Shown here: in pieces, positions 1 through 6,684 of the stretch
How the letters are laid out: each line of letters starts with the position of its first letter
Numbering within the stretch: position 1 is the stretch's first letter
Assembly: GCA_018266965.1 (NCBI GenBank)
Contig: JAFDZJ010000295.1
Coordinates: 1 to 22,830, forward strand
DNA: 22,830 nt
Direction of reading: 5' to 3'
Origin: Bacteroidota bacterium
GTDB lineage: Bacteria; Bacteroidota; Bacteroidia; Flavobacteriales; Weeksellaceae
Made by a program: the position numbers and the translations under genes
Notes under the pieces: generated by a model
The model's input: only the letters and a program-made list of their open reading frames with translations
The model's database searches: none
Told to the model about the DNA's origin: nothing

Positions 1-24
1 AAATTTCATTTAAAAAAATATCTA

Positions 25-32
25 TATATTTG
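25..32 (+). promoter_or_regulatory. Bacteroidota-type -7 element for the CNNM/CorC-like gene
   Basis: TATATTTG fits the Bacteroidota -7 consensus TAnnTTTG and lies 20 bases before the ATG at 53. No clear -33 TTTG can be seen because the window begins only 24 bases upstream, so the match rests on one box. Confidence 0.4.
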
Positions 33-52
33 TACCATCATAACAAAAATAC

Positions 53-1414
53 ATGGACCCCGACAGTTTAGTCAAGATTTTTATTGCTATTTTTCTCGTA
101 TTACTCAATGGTTTTTTCGTTGCCGCAGAGTTTTCTATTGTAAAAGTTCGTTATTCCCAAATACAGCTGAAAGCTGCCGATGGAAATAATATGGCGAAAC
201 AAACCGAACACATTCTAAAACATTTAGATGCCTATCTTTCTGCCACACAGTTGGGTATTACACTTGCCTCATTAGCATTAGGTTGGGTAGGAGAAAGTGC
301 TTTGGAGCATGTTTTTACCACACTTTTTAGTTCTATAGGATTTAGTTTTTCAGTGGGTACTATTACAACCATTTCTATGGTGTGTAGTTTTCTACTCATT
401 ACTATTATGCATATTGTATTTGGCGAATTGGTCCCGAAATCTATCGCCATCAGAAAATCCGAATCTACAGCCTTGTTTATTTCGTATCCATTAAGGATTT
501 TTACCAATATTTTCAAACCGTTTATTTGGACTATGAATGTGATTTCCAATGCGTTTCTTAGGTTAATAAAAATCCACCCGGCTTCCGAACAAGATATTCA
601 CTCTTCCGAGGAGTTGCAATTATTGGTAAAACAAAGTGCCGATTCCGGAGAGATAGAAGAAGAAAACTATGAAATCATAAAAAACGCTTTCGATTTTACA
701 GACCATTCTGCAAAGCAAATTATGGTTCCCAGACAAAATATTCTTTCGATTGACATAACGGACGAAAAAATTAACATACTGAACAAAATATTGGAAAGTG
801 GTTATTCTAGACTTCCGGTATATGAAGATTCGATAGATAATGTAATTGGAGTTTTTTATACCAAAGAAATAATTCGAGCCTTTGTGAAACACCAGCAAGA
901 TTTAGAAAAATTTAATTTCAAAGATTATATCCGTGAGCCATTTTTTGTTGTTGGAAGTAAGAAAATATCGGATTTGCTAAAAGTTTTTCAACAGAAAAAA
1001 CAACATTTGGCTATTGTAATAGACGAATTTGGAGGTACCGAAGGAATTATTACCCTAGAAGATATACTAGAAGAATTGGTAGGAGAAATACAAGATGAAG
1101 AAGATGAGGAGGAAAAAATGGTAGAAAAAATTTCGGAAAATGTTTTTTGGATAAAATCGACACAACCTTTAGATGAAATCAATGAACATTTACCACAAAA
1201 ATTGCCACTTTCCGAGGAAGGAGATTACAATACATTGTCAGGATTTATAATGCACCAGTTGGGAGATATTCCAGAAGAAAAGCAAGAATTCGATTTTGAA
1301 GATTATCATTTCAAAATTATGAAAATGCAGAATAAAAGCGTATTGATGGTGGAACTATCCTATAATCCACAAAGTTTTTTGGATAACATTGCAGATGATT
1401 TGTCAGAAAAATAA
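53..1414 (+). CDS. CNNM/CorC-family (HlyC/CorC) membrane protein with CBS pair
   Basis: This 453-residue inner-membrane protein belongs to the 'hemolysin' family, whose members are linked to divalent cation (Mg2+ or Co2+) export. Residues 1-190 form the DUF21/CNNM membrane part, with a hydrophobic first helix (residues 8-26), further hydrophobic segments near 60-80 and 100-125, and the conserved GELVPKS motif close to 124. A cytoplasmic CBS-domain pair follows at about 205-330 (MVPR near 225, VIDEFGGTEGIITLEDILEE near 322-341), then an acidic linker and a CorC_HlyC domain at about 355-440. This is the usual length and order for the family. The ATG at 53 gives the full first helix. clpS starts 23 bases after the stop, so the two are probably co-transcribed. 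The gliding protein GldE is a relative, but nothing here (no ssb or gldD neighbour) supports that name. Actual transport substrate is unknown. Confidence 0.9.
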   Translation: MDPDSLVKIFIAIFLVLLNGFFVAAEFSIVKVRYSQIQLKAADGNNMAKQTEHILKHLDAYLSATQLGITLASLALGWVGESALEHVFTTLFSSIGFSFSVGTITTISMVCSFLLITIMHIVFGELVPKSIAIRKSESTALFISYPLRIFTNIFKPFIWTMNVISNAFLRLIKIHPASEQDIHSSEELQLLVKQSADSGEIEEENYEIIKNAFDFTDHSAKQIMVPRQNILSIDITDEKINILNKILESGYSRLPVYEDSIDNVIGVFYTKEIIRAFVKHQQDLEKFNFKDYIREPFFVVGSKKISDLLKVFQQKKQHLAIVIDEFGGTEGIITLEDILEELVGEIQDEEDEEEKMVEKISENVFWIKSTQPLDEINEHLPQKLPLSEEGDYNTLSGFIMHQLGDIPEEKQEFDFEDYHFKIMKMQNKSVLMVELSYNPQSFLDNIADDLSEK

Positions 1415-1437
1415 TTTGCATATATTGAAGTTTAATA

Positions 1438-1737
1438 ATGATTGAAAATCCCAATTTGTACGACAACCCCAAAAGGAAATATGAAGAAGATGTCCTAGTC
1501 TTGGAAAATATAGACGATGTCTATAAACTCATAGTTCATAATGACGATATCCATACCTTCGATTTCGTTATCGATTGTCTTATGGAAATTTGTAATCATA
1601 CGATGGAACAAGCAGAACAATGCACCATATTGATTCATTATAAAGGAAAAGCAACCGTAAAGACCGGAAGTATGGATGTTTTGAAACCAATGCACAATAA
1701 GTTGATTTCCAGATCACTAACAAGTGAGATTGTCTAA
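1438..1737 (+). CDS. clpS: ATP-dependent Clp protease adaptor ClpS
   Basis: ClpS is a small cytoplasmic adaptor that binds the N-domain of ClpA or ClpC-type unfoldases and delivers N-degron substrates to ClpP. The 99 residues show the family core: a short disordered N-terminus, the hydrophobic strand and NDD motif (VHNDDIHTFDFVI, residues 33-45), the helix ending in HTMEQAEQCT (53-62), then VHYKGKATVKTG-like strand sequence and a C-terminal strand. The asparagine-aspartate-aspartate cluster and the following acidic pocket bind the alpha-amino group of the destabilising residue in characterised ClpS proteins. The gene follows the CNNM-like gene by 23 bases and ends at a strong hairpin terminator. 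Its protease partner clpP lies at 16133-16816, in a separate unit. Confidence 0.92.
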   Translation: MIENPNLYDNPKRKYEEDVLVLENIDDVYKLIVHNDDIHTFDFVIDCLMEICNHTMEQAEQCTILIHYKGKATVKTGSMDVLKPMHNKLISRSLTSEIV

Positions 1738-1769
1738 AATATTCGATAGACACATTTCATATAAAATAA

Positions 1770-1799
1770 AAAAAACCGACAAATAATTGTCGGTTTTTT
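1770..1799. terminator. Bidirectional rho-independent terminator between clpS and rplS
   Basis: The arms AAAAAACCGACA (1770-1781) and TGTCGGTTTTTT (1788-1799) pair perfectly over 12 bases around a 6-base loop. The A-tract before and T-tract after allow termination on both strands, which suits the convergent clpS and rplS genes. Confidence 0.88.
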
Positions 1800-1815
1800 A
1801 TGATAATTAAAAGAT

Positions 1816-2169
1816 TTACTTTTTGTAAGGTACATCTTTAATTCTTGCTTTTTTACCTCTAAGAGCTCTAAAGTAGTAGATTCTTGCTCTTCTAACTTTA
1901 CCTCTTCTATCCACTTCAATTTTTTGTAGTGCAGGTAAGTTAATCGGGAATACTCTTTCTACACCAACATCTCCACTCATTTTTCTGATAGTAAATGTTT
2001 TAGTAGCACCAGTACCTCTCAACTGAATAACAGTTCCTTTGAAAAACTGAGTTCTAGTTTTGTTACCCTCACTAATTTCATAATACACTGTGATAGTGTC
2101 TCCAGCTTTGAATGCTGGGAATTCTTTTTTTGCAATGTACTTATCTTGTACATACTTTAATAAATCCAT
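1816..2169 (-). CDS. rplS: 50S ribosomal protein L19 (bL19)
   Basis: bL19 sits at the interface of the 30S and 50S subunits. The 117 residues match the family length and show its typical features: an N-terminal helix, the FKAGDTITVYYEI beta-barrel strand (residues 20-32), the FFKGTVIQLRGTG segment (43-55), FTIRKMSGDVGVERVFPIN (about 59-77), and a basic C-terminal part with RRGKVRRARIYYFR (88-101) that contacts rRNA. The ATG at 2169 is the family start. The gene has its own promoter (2241-2271) and a leader of about 65 bases containing a hairpin. It is monocistronic in this window and converges with clpS at a shared terminator, unlike the rpsP-rimM-trmD-rplS order of many other bacteria. Confidence 0.97.
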   Translation of the reverse strand: MDLLKYVQDKYIAKKEFPAFKAGDTITVYYEISEGNKTRTQFFKGTVIQLRGTGATKTFTIRKMSGDVGVERVFPINLPALQKIEVDRRGKVRRARIYYFRALRGKKARIKDVPYKK

Positions 2170-2185
2170 TTTTTATAAATATAAA

Positions 2186-2207
2186 AATGTTGAAGCTAAG
2201 CAACATT
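2186..2207 (-). promoter_or_regulatory. Hairpin in the rplS 5' leader
   Basis: Arms AATGTTG (2186-2192) and CAACATT (2201-2207) form a 7-bp stem with an 8-base loop, 16 bases upstream of the rplS start codon and within the leader predicted from the promoter at 2241-2271. Ribosomal protein leaders often carry autoregulatory structures; a role here is inference from position only. Confidence 0.35.
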
Positions 2208-2240
2208 CACGGCTTTCGTCAGAGGTTGAATAACAGTCGG

Positions 2241-2271
2241 CAAAATTAATATTTTTTATTGAATTACCAAA
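2241..2271 (-). promoter_or_regulatory. Promoter of rplS (-33 TTTG / -7 TAATTTTG)
   Basis: On the minus strand, TTTG (2271-2268), a 19-base spacer and TAATTTTG (2248-2241) match the Bacteroidota consensus fully. Transcription would start near 2234, giving a leader of about 65 bases before the ATG at 2169. Confidence 0.7.
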
Positions 2272-2297
2272 TTTTTATTGAATTTTTTATTCTAGGT

Positions 2298-2374
2298 AGA
2301 TTCAATAGCAAGTGCAATTTCTTTTACAAAATTTTCAAATTACTTTTCAATTTCATTTGTACATCTTCATCTCT
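2298..2374. repeat. 77-bp direct repeat, copy 1 (orphan exonuclease 3' end)
   Basis: This block is identical, base for base, to 3119-3195. On the minus strand it encodes the last 16 codons of the exonuclease (RDEDVQMKLKSNLKIL), its stop codon and 26 bases of downstream sequence. No exonuclease body is attached to this copy. It marks the far edge of the PIN toxin-antitoxin cassette. Confidence 0.95.
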
Positions 2375-2393
2375 GCTCTTGCAAAACTGCTTG

Positions 2394-2825
2394 TTAGCGG
2401 TTCTGGCTAATTTCAAGTTGATGTTCAAATTCGATAGGTGTTAATATTTGTGCTGTTATAAAAGGATTGTGTTCTAGTAAATCTTTGTCGCCAGTTACTA
2501 AAAAATCAGCTTTAGAAAAATCTATTAAGTCTAATAGGAAATTATCTTTTGGATCTCTGTTAATGAAATGTGTTGGCTTACTTTCAATTTTTATAGCAAT
2601 GGTTTCTAATAATTCAATTAATTCATTTACAGTTTCTTTCGGGAAATATTTTTTCAGTTTTTCCCTACTTGTTACTGTTTTAATTTCAGTAAGCAACTGT
2701 TCTGAAATAACAATTACTATACTTCCGTCTGAAATATACTGCCTTATTTTAGCCAATCGTTTTCCAATTAGAAAGCTAATCCAAACATTAGTGTCGAAAA
2801 TTACTTTAACGCTTTTGTTTGTCAT
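2394..2825 (-). CDS. PIN-domain toxin of a type II toxin-antitoxin pair (PIN_3-like)
   Basis: PIN-domain toxins are Mg2+-dependent ribonucleases that stop growth when not bound by their antitoxin. This 143-residue protein spans one PIN fold: strand 1 with VIFDTNVWISFL (residues 8-19, catalytic D11 and N13), an acidic helix with LLTEIKTV near 43-50 (E46), the central DPKDNFLLDLIDFSKADFLVTGDKD stretch (about 92-116) carrying the clustered acidic metal ligands, and a PFITAQILTPIEF ending typical of the 'putative toxin, PIN family' group. The start at 2825 overlaps the upstream antitoxin gene by 20 bases, as expected for translational coupling. The stop codon is part of the CGCTAACAAGC sequence at the cassette edge. 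Catalytic residues look intact. The RNA target is unknown. Confidence 0.85.
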   Translation of the reverse strand: MTNKSVKVIFDTNVWISFLIGKRLAKIRQYISDGSIVIVISEQLLTEIKTVTSREKLKKYFPKETVNELIELLETIAIKIESKPTHFINRDPKDNFLLDLIDFSKADFLVTGDKDLLEHNPFITAQILTPIEFEHQLEISQNR

Positions 2826-3036
2826 AAATTTCTTGTCTTACCGTTTCAACCTCATTTGCTATTGTTTTCAGGTCGAGCTCTTTTGTCCTAAATGTTTTTA
2901 ATAAACGAGATAGTTTACTATCAATGGCTTCTTTTTCCAATTCTTTTGTGAGTTTTATTTTTTGCTGTTTAGGAAGTTGGCGTATTATTGATAATATTTG
3001 GTCAAAAGTTAAATCTATTTGCAAAGCTGTTTTCAT
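2806..3036 (-). CDS. Probable antitoxin of the PIN toxin
   Basis: This small protein (76 residues from the ATG at 3036) lies directly upstream of the PIN toxin and overlaps its start by 20 bases. It is highly charged and predicted largely helical: LTFDQILSIIRQLPKQQKIKLTKELEKE (residues 9-36) is followed by a lysine/glutamate-rich tail. It shows no obvious ribbon-helix-helix or AbrB motif, but its order, size and coupling to a PIN toxin are those of an antitoxin. A longer reading frame runs up to 3138, but the -7 element at 3061-3068 puts the transcript start near 3054, which favours the ATG at 3036. Role assigned by context. Confidence 0.72.
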   Translation of the reverse strand: MKTALQIDLTFDQILSIIRQLPKQQKIKLTKELEKEAIDSKLSRLLKTFRTKELDLKTIANEVETVRQEIYDKQKR

Positions 3037-3060
3037 TTTTTCATGATTTTTTTTTTCTCT

Positions 3061-3068
3061 CAAATTTA
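3061..3068 (-). promoter_or_regulatory. -7 element for the PIN toxin-antitoxin pair
   Basis: The minus strand reads TAAATTTG here, a full match to TAnnTTTG, 24 bases upstream of the antitoxin ATG. The nearest -33-like TTG is 26 bases further on, slightly too far. It lies inside the cassette, so the pair would carry its own promoter. Confidence 0.45.
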
Positions 3069-3118
3069 CAAAATATTTTTGATAAATTAGTCTGCAAGAT
3101 TTGCAAATGTAGGTCGGC

Positions 3119-3195
3119 AGATTCAATAGCAAGTGCAATTTCTTTTACAAAATTTTCAAATTACTTTTCAATTTCATTTGTACATCTTCATCTCT
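3119..3195. repeat. 77-bp direct repeat, copy 2 (3' end of the intact exonuclease)
   Basis: Identical to 2298-2374. This copy is the functional 3' end of the exonuclease gene (codons 170-185 and stop) plus 26 downstream bases. The identity covers both coding and non-coding bases, so it is not explained by protein conservation. Outside the repeat, a shared TAGGT lies just beyond both copies with a 4-base difference in spacing. Confidence 0.95.
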
Positions 3196-3702
3196 ACCGA
3201 TCATAAGTTCTTGGAAAGCCAACAATGAAATTTTGGCACATACCTCTGCATCATCTCCTGCTCTGTGATGGTTAAATGATATTTCATGCTGTCTTGCCAA
3301 ATTTCCCAAAGAGTAACTTGGCAATCCTAACCAAGATTTTCTTGCAATTTGTACAGAGCAAACATATTGTAATTCCGGCTTCGGAATGTTGTAATATTCC
3401 AAACAACCTCGTAATACTCCCGCATCAAAACTTGCATTGTGGGCAACAAGCATTTTATTTCCAATAATTTGATGTAATTCTTGCCAAATGTCTGCAAAAG
3501 TGGGAGAGTTGGCAACATCACTCGGGTAGATGCCATGTACAGCAATATTGTGTCTATTGAAATGCGGAAAACTTGGTGGTCGAATTAGCCATGATTTTGT
3601 ACTTACAATTTTGTTGTTTTCCACCATACATAAGCCAACTTCACAAGCCGAATTTCTTTCATTGGTAGCAGTCTCGAAATCGATGGCACAAAAATTAATC
3701 AT
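3145..3702 (-). CDS. DEDDh-family 3'-5' exonuclease (DNA polymerase III epsilon-like)
   Basis: This 185-residue protein is an RNase T/DnaQ-fold exonuclease. All three Exo motifs are present: AIDFETAT with D8 and E10 (Exo I), LVAHNASFDAGVL with D93 (Exo II), and HHRAGDDAEVC with H146 and D151 (Exo III, the DEDDh form). The domain fills almost the whole protein, so it lacks the polymerase-binding tail of classical DnaQ or the GIY-YIG fusion seen in some relatives. It could act in proofreading, repair or RNA trimming; the sequence does not decide. Its start overlaps the glycosyltransferase stop by 8 bases, so it is probably the last gene of that operon. Its last 16 codons are duplicated at 2298-2374. 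Confidence 0.9.
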   Translation of the reverse strand: MINFCAIDFETATNERNSACEVGLCMVENNKIVSTKSWLIRPPSFPHFNRHNIAVHGIYPSDVANSPTFADIWQELHQIIGNKMLVAHNASFDAGVLRGCLEYYNIPKPELQYVCSVQIARKSWLGLPSYSLGNLARQHEISFNHHRAGDDAEVCAKISLLAFQELMIGRDEDVQMKLKSNLKIL

Positions 3703-4678
3703 ATTTTTTTTGTTTTAAGATAAAGTGACTAATAATAATATATCGAGTGTGATAATATTGTTTTATTGTTTTTTTTTGCCTCAATTTCCAAGTGCCTATC
3801 GATTGAATATAAAAAGAAAAATGAGCTCTTACTACCGCCCAAAGATGTGCAAAACCTAACTGTTTCCAAAATAAAAGTCCCGCAATACCATCTAAACACA
3901 ATCTGATAAAAATTACAAAAAAAACTTTGGATAACGGCAAATTCTTGAGTAACATAGTTAGGTTATTTCTGAAATTGAGAAAAGTTTTTTGGGTACTTTG
4001 TTTGTTCAGAGTTCCTCCTCCTACATGATAGACAACCGATTGAGAAGTGTAAAATATTTTTCTACCGGAATTGATTAATCTCCAACAAAGATCAATTTCT
4101 TCTTGGTGGGCAAAAAATCTCTCATCAAAGCCATTTTGTTTCCAAAAATCTTCTGACCGTATAAATAATGAACAACCCGAAGCCCAAAAAATTTCTTTTT
4201 CATCATCATATTGTCCGGTATCCTTTTCCACCTCGTCAAAAATCCTACCTCTGCAATAGGGGTAGCCCAAATTATCAATCAAACCACCTGCTGCACCTGC
4301 AAATTCAAAATATTCTTTTTGGTTGTAAGATTTTATTTTGGGTTGTATCGCTGCTATTTCGGGATTTTTTTTAAATAAATTAATGATGGGGCTGATCCAA
4401 TTTGGGGTTACTTCTACATCGGAATTTAGAAGGCAATATACCTCCGCCTTTATTTTCTTTAACCCTTCGTTGTATCCACCAGCAAAACCGTAATTTTTAT
4501 CATTAATAATAATTTCTACTTCCGGAAAATTATTTTTCAAATAGTCAATACTGTTGTCAGTAGAAGCATTGTCGATTACAAAAACTTTTGCTTCTTTGGA
4601 ATTTTCTACTACCGATGATAAAAATTTTTCTAACCAATTTTTACCATTCCAATTTAGGATTACTATCGCTACTTCCAT
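3695..4678 (-). CDS. Family 2 glycosyltransferase (rhamnosyltransferase-like, COG1216 type)
   Basis: The 327-residue protein transfers a sugar from a nucleotide donor to a surface polysaccharide or lipid acceptor. The N-terminal GT-A fold starts with VAIVILNWNG (3-12), followed by the nucleotide-binding VIDNASTDNS (34-43), the NYGFAGGYNEG segment (62-72) and the DxD-like metal site LLNSDVEV (83-90). A later RFFAHQEEIDLCWRL segment (about 190-205) contains the acidic pair expected for the catalytic base. Two hydrophobic segments near the C-terminus (about 255-305) would anchor it to the inner membrane. It starts 8 bases after the acyltransferase stop and overlaps the exonuclease, so all three are likely co-transcribed. 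Donor and acceptor cannot be read from the sequence. Confidence 0.9.
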   Translation of the reverse strand: MEVAIVILNWNGKNWLEKFLSSVVENSKEAKVFVIDNASTDNSIDYLKNNFPEVEIIINDKNYGFAGGYNEGLKKIKAEVYCLLNSDVEVTPNWISPIINLFKKNPEIAAIQPKIKSYNQKEYFEFAGAAGGLIDNLGYPYCRGRIFDEVEKDTGQYDDEKEIFWASGCSLFIRSEDFWKQNGFDERFFAHQEEIDLCWRLINSGRKIFYTSQSVVYHVGGGTLNKQSTQKTFLNFRNNLTMLLKNLPLSKVFFVIFIRLCLDGIAGLLFWKQLGFAHLWAVVRAHFSFYIQSIGTWKLRQKKTIKQYYHTRYIIISHFILKQKKYD

Positions 4679-4686
4679 TACCTCAT

Positions 4687-5565
4687 TTATTTATTATCCA
4701 TTTTTTTGATAGCATGTTGGTATTTCCATTTTCTATGACTCCAAAGGTAATTGTCCGGGTGTTTTTGTATTGTTTTTTCCAAAAGTTCATGAAATTTGTT
4801 TACAACTTCGTATTCTTTAAATTTCAATTCATCTGGCAAAATCCTATAATAATTAACTTGGTAAAAACCTCTTTTTACCTTTTTCATATCGCAATAGATG
4901 AAATGAAAATCTTTCCTAGTAGCTAATTTGTCGTAGCCTATAAAAGCCGGAGTTTTTTGGTTAAGAAACGATACTCCATAATCTACCATATTGACATGAG
5001 GACTTGCGTCGGCAACAAACATATAAGCAGAATTACCATCATTAGGATTTCTGAAAATGTGCATCAGTACCTCATTGGCTTCTATGGCGGTGTTTCCATA
5101 ATTTCCTCTAATTTTTTTTATTTGGTTTTCCCAAAAGGAATTATTTACTTTTCTATAAACAGCAAAAGTGTTTTTTTGGGGCAGAATAGTTGCTAGAGCA
5201 TTGTACCATTCCCAATTGAAAACATGTCCGGCAAGCATTATTACATTTTTCCCTTCTTTTTTAGCTTCCGAAAAAACATCTTGGTTTATGTGTTGTACTC
5301 GTACCCTTAATTCTTTTGATGAAATGGTAAAAGATTTTACAGTTTCCACAATGTAATCGGAAAAATTTTTGTAAAATTCTTTGCAAATCACTTCCAATTC
5401 TTGATTCGATTTGTTGGGGAAAGAATTTTTAAGATTATTCATGACCACTTTTTTCCTATATCCTACCAAATAATAATTAACAATAAAAAGAAAGTCCGAG
5501 AAAACATAATGTATTCTCATGGGCAATTTGGAAATAAGCAAAATAATCTGAAGTAGAATTTTCAT
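4687..5565 (-). CDS. LpxL/HtrB-like lysophospholipid (lipid A) acyltransferase
   Basis: This membrane-associated acyltransferase of the LpxL/LpxM superfamily probably adds a secondary acyl chain to lipid A or a related lipid on the inner leaflet. The N-terminal hydrophobic helix (residues 2-14) is followed by the family core with NLKNSFPNKS (44-53), the catalytic motif AGHVFNWEWY (112-121; H114 and E119, the H-x4-E form) and a C-terminal HPDNYLWSHRKWKY segment that is a hallmark of the family. A TTG codon 12 bases upstream could extend the gene, but the ATG at 5565 is preferred. A minus-strand TAAATTTG at 5582-5575 may be its -7 box, which would exclude the TTG. It heads a unit with the glycosyltransferase 8 bases downstream, in keeping with envelope glycolipid synthesis. 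Confidence 0.85.
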   Translation of the reverse strand: MKILLQIILLISKLPMRIHYVFSDFLFIVNYYLVGYRKKVVMNNLKNSFPNKSNQELEVICKEFYKNFSDYIVETVKSFTISSKELRVRVQHINQDVFSEAKKEGKNVIMLAGHVFNWEWYNALATILPQKNTFAVYRKVNNSFWENQIKKIRGNYGNTAIEANEVLMHIFRNPNDGNSAYMFVADASPHVNMVDYGVSFLNQKTPAFIGYDKLATRKDFHFIYCDMKKVKRGFYQVNYYRILPDELKFKEYEVVNKFHELLEKTIQKHPDNYLWSHRKWKYQHAIKKMDNK

Positions 5566-5648
5566 ACGCAATTGCAAATTTAGATAATAAAACTACAATT
5601 CACTAATTATTTGTACTTCTGATATTTATTTTTTTTGTTCAAAACGAG

Positions 5649-5679
5649 TTGTATTTTTATTGGATATTGCTTACTTTTG
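5649..5679 (+). promoter_or_regulatory. Promoter of the 57-residue membrane protein gene
   Basis: TTG (5649-5651), a 20-base spacer and TACTTTTG (5672-5679) match the Bacteroidota consensus. Transcription would start near 5686, which supports the ATG at 5694 and rules out a longer frame opening at 5649. Confidence 0.6.
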
Positions 5680-5693
5680 TTAAAATACTCATC

Positions 5694-5867
5694 ATGAATA
5701 AAAAGTCAACAATTACTCCTTTGGGTTGGATATGTGTCATTAGTCTGCTGGTGTCTTTGGTTAATCCTGTTGCTTTTGGTATATGTGCTGGTGTGTGGTT
5801 TGGTTACGCAATTATAAAATTTGCCAATACACTACTTCGGGAAAATCGCTTTCCAAATAATGACTAA
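5694..5867 (+). CDS. Small hydrophobic membrane protein of unknown function
   Basis: This frame encodes 57 residues from the ATG at 5694. After a short polar start (MNKKSTITPLG) it is hydrophobic from about 12 to 44, probably as one long or two short membrane segments with a central NPV turn, and ends in a charged tail (RENRFPNND). I do not recognise a family. A good promoter lies directly upstream and the gene stands alone between divergent and downstream genes. The combination of promoter, ATG and membrane-protein composition makes it a believable gene, but length makes this uncertain. Confidence 0.5.
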   Translation: MNKKSTITPLGWICVISLLVSLVNPVAFGICAGVWFGYAIIKFANTLLRENRFPNND

Positions 5868-6007
5868 AAATCCTTTTGTTTTTTCAGATTCTATTTTTCC
5901 AAACTTTGTACTAATACTTATAATTAGTAATCGATTTTTATAGTCAATGTAAATATTGCTAGATAATACTTTTCCCATTCTGTACATTCCCAATCCAAAA
6001 TTAATTG

Positions 6008-6015
6008 TATTTTTG
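6008..6015 (+). promoter_or_regulatory. -7 element for the thioredoxin-like gene
   Basis: TATTTTTG fits TAnnTTTG and lies 25 bases before the ATG at 6041. There is no convincing -33 box. It implies that the frame opening at 6005 (a TTG codon) is not the start. Confidence 0.4.
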
Positions 6016-6040
6016 GCTCAATAATTTTAAATTTTTGGTA

Positions 6041-6610
6041 ATGAAAAAACACCTAATCAAACTAAATATTCTAGGGATTGCTCTTTTGAGTATGACAACG
6101 CTTGCTCAACAAAAAAATACTTCAAAAAAAACAAATGAGACTAAAAAAACCGAACAATCGGTTTCCGATAAAAAGAAAGCACTGGAATTAGAAAAATCCC
6201 GATTGATAAAACCTTACCATCCGGAAGAAAATGCAGAAGAAAAAATTAATTTATTGGTAGAAAAAGCTACAAAAGAAAATAAAAATATCATCATACAAGC
6301 AGGAGGTAATTGGTGTATTTGGTGTCTTAGGTTCAATCAGTTTGTGCAAGATACCCCAGAGTTGAAAGAATTGGTGGATAGAAAATTCCTATACTATCAT
6401 CTCAATTGGTCGCCTGAAAACAAAAACACTCAGCTTTTTGAAAAATACGGAAATCCAGGAGAAAAATATGGTTATCCTGTTTTTATCATTTTAAATAAGA
6501 AAGGCGAAATGATACATACCCAAGATAGTTCGGTACTCGAAAAAGGAAATAGCTACAGCGAACAAAAAGTAAAGGAATTTTTCTTGAAATATGTTGATGC
6601 GTCAAAATAA
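6041..6610 (+). CDS. Secreted thioredoxin-family protein with CIWC motif
   Basis: The protein (189 residues from the ATG at 6041) carries an N-terminal signal peptide (about residues 1-22, ending SMTTLAQ), a Lys/Glu/Thr-rich linker to about residue 55, and a thioredoxin-like domain. The redox site is NWCIWCLRF, with C92 and C95 as the CxxC pair, and GYPVFII supplies the cis-proline segment of the fold. It therefore looks like a periplasmic disulfide oxidoreductase or reductase of the thioredoxin_7/DUF255-like group rather than cytoplasmic TrxA (which has CGPC). Its partner proteins are not indicated by the neighbours. A 5'-extended frame from a TTG at 6005 is rejected because it buries the signal peptide and overlaps the -7 box. 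No terminator is visible before the next gene. Confidence 0.82.
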   Translation: MKKHLIKLNILGIALLSMTTLAQQKNTSKKTNETKKTEQSVSDKKKALELEKSRLIKPYHPEENAEEKINLLVEKATKENKNIIIQAGGNWCIWCLRFNQFVQDTPELKELVDRKFLYYHLNWSPENKNTQLFEKYGNPGEKYGYPVFIILNKKGEMIHTQDSSVLEKGNSYSEQKVKEFFLKYVDASK

Positions 6611-6666
6611 CTAGTGAATTTTCCGATAAGATTTCTGATAATTCAAAAAAGCTAGTATTTTTTTAC

Positions 6667-6674
6667 TATTTTTG
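6667..6674 (+). promoter_or_regulatory. -7 element for the hypothetical gene and ppa
   Basis: TATTTTTG (TAnnTTTG) lies 10 bases before the ATG at 6685, so the leader would be very short. No clear -33 TTTG at the proper distance. Confidence 0.4.
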
Positions 6675-6684
6675 CACTCCCAAA

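Larger units (their letters stand above)
2375..3118 (-). other. Toxin-antitoxin cassette between duplicated exonuclease 3' ends (possible inserted unit)
   Basis: These 744 bases separate the two 77-bp repeats and contain only the antitoxin, the PIN toxin and their -7 element, all on the minus strand. Removing one repeat plus the cassette (821 bases) would leave the exonuclease intact and followed directly by the rplS promoter region. This suggests a small unit that joined the chromosome at the 3' end of the exonuclease gene. No integrase, transposase or terminal inverted repeats are visible, so the mechanism is open. Confidence 0.55.

Noticed and set aside
2360..2410. Integron attC site at the cassette edge
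   Set aside because: CGCTAAC does not fit the RYYYAAC core exactly and no complete second core is found, so I did not call an attC site.
2467..2901. Plus-strand 144-codon open frame
   Set aside because: It runs antisense through the PIN toxin and antitoxin. Its translation has no domain, while the minus strand encodes a recognisable PIN fold.
5920..5936. TACTAAT/ATTAGTA inverted repeat before the thioredoxin-like gene
   Set aside because: Seven-base AT-only arms without a T-tract are expected by chance in DNA this AT-rich.
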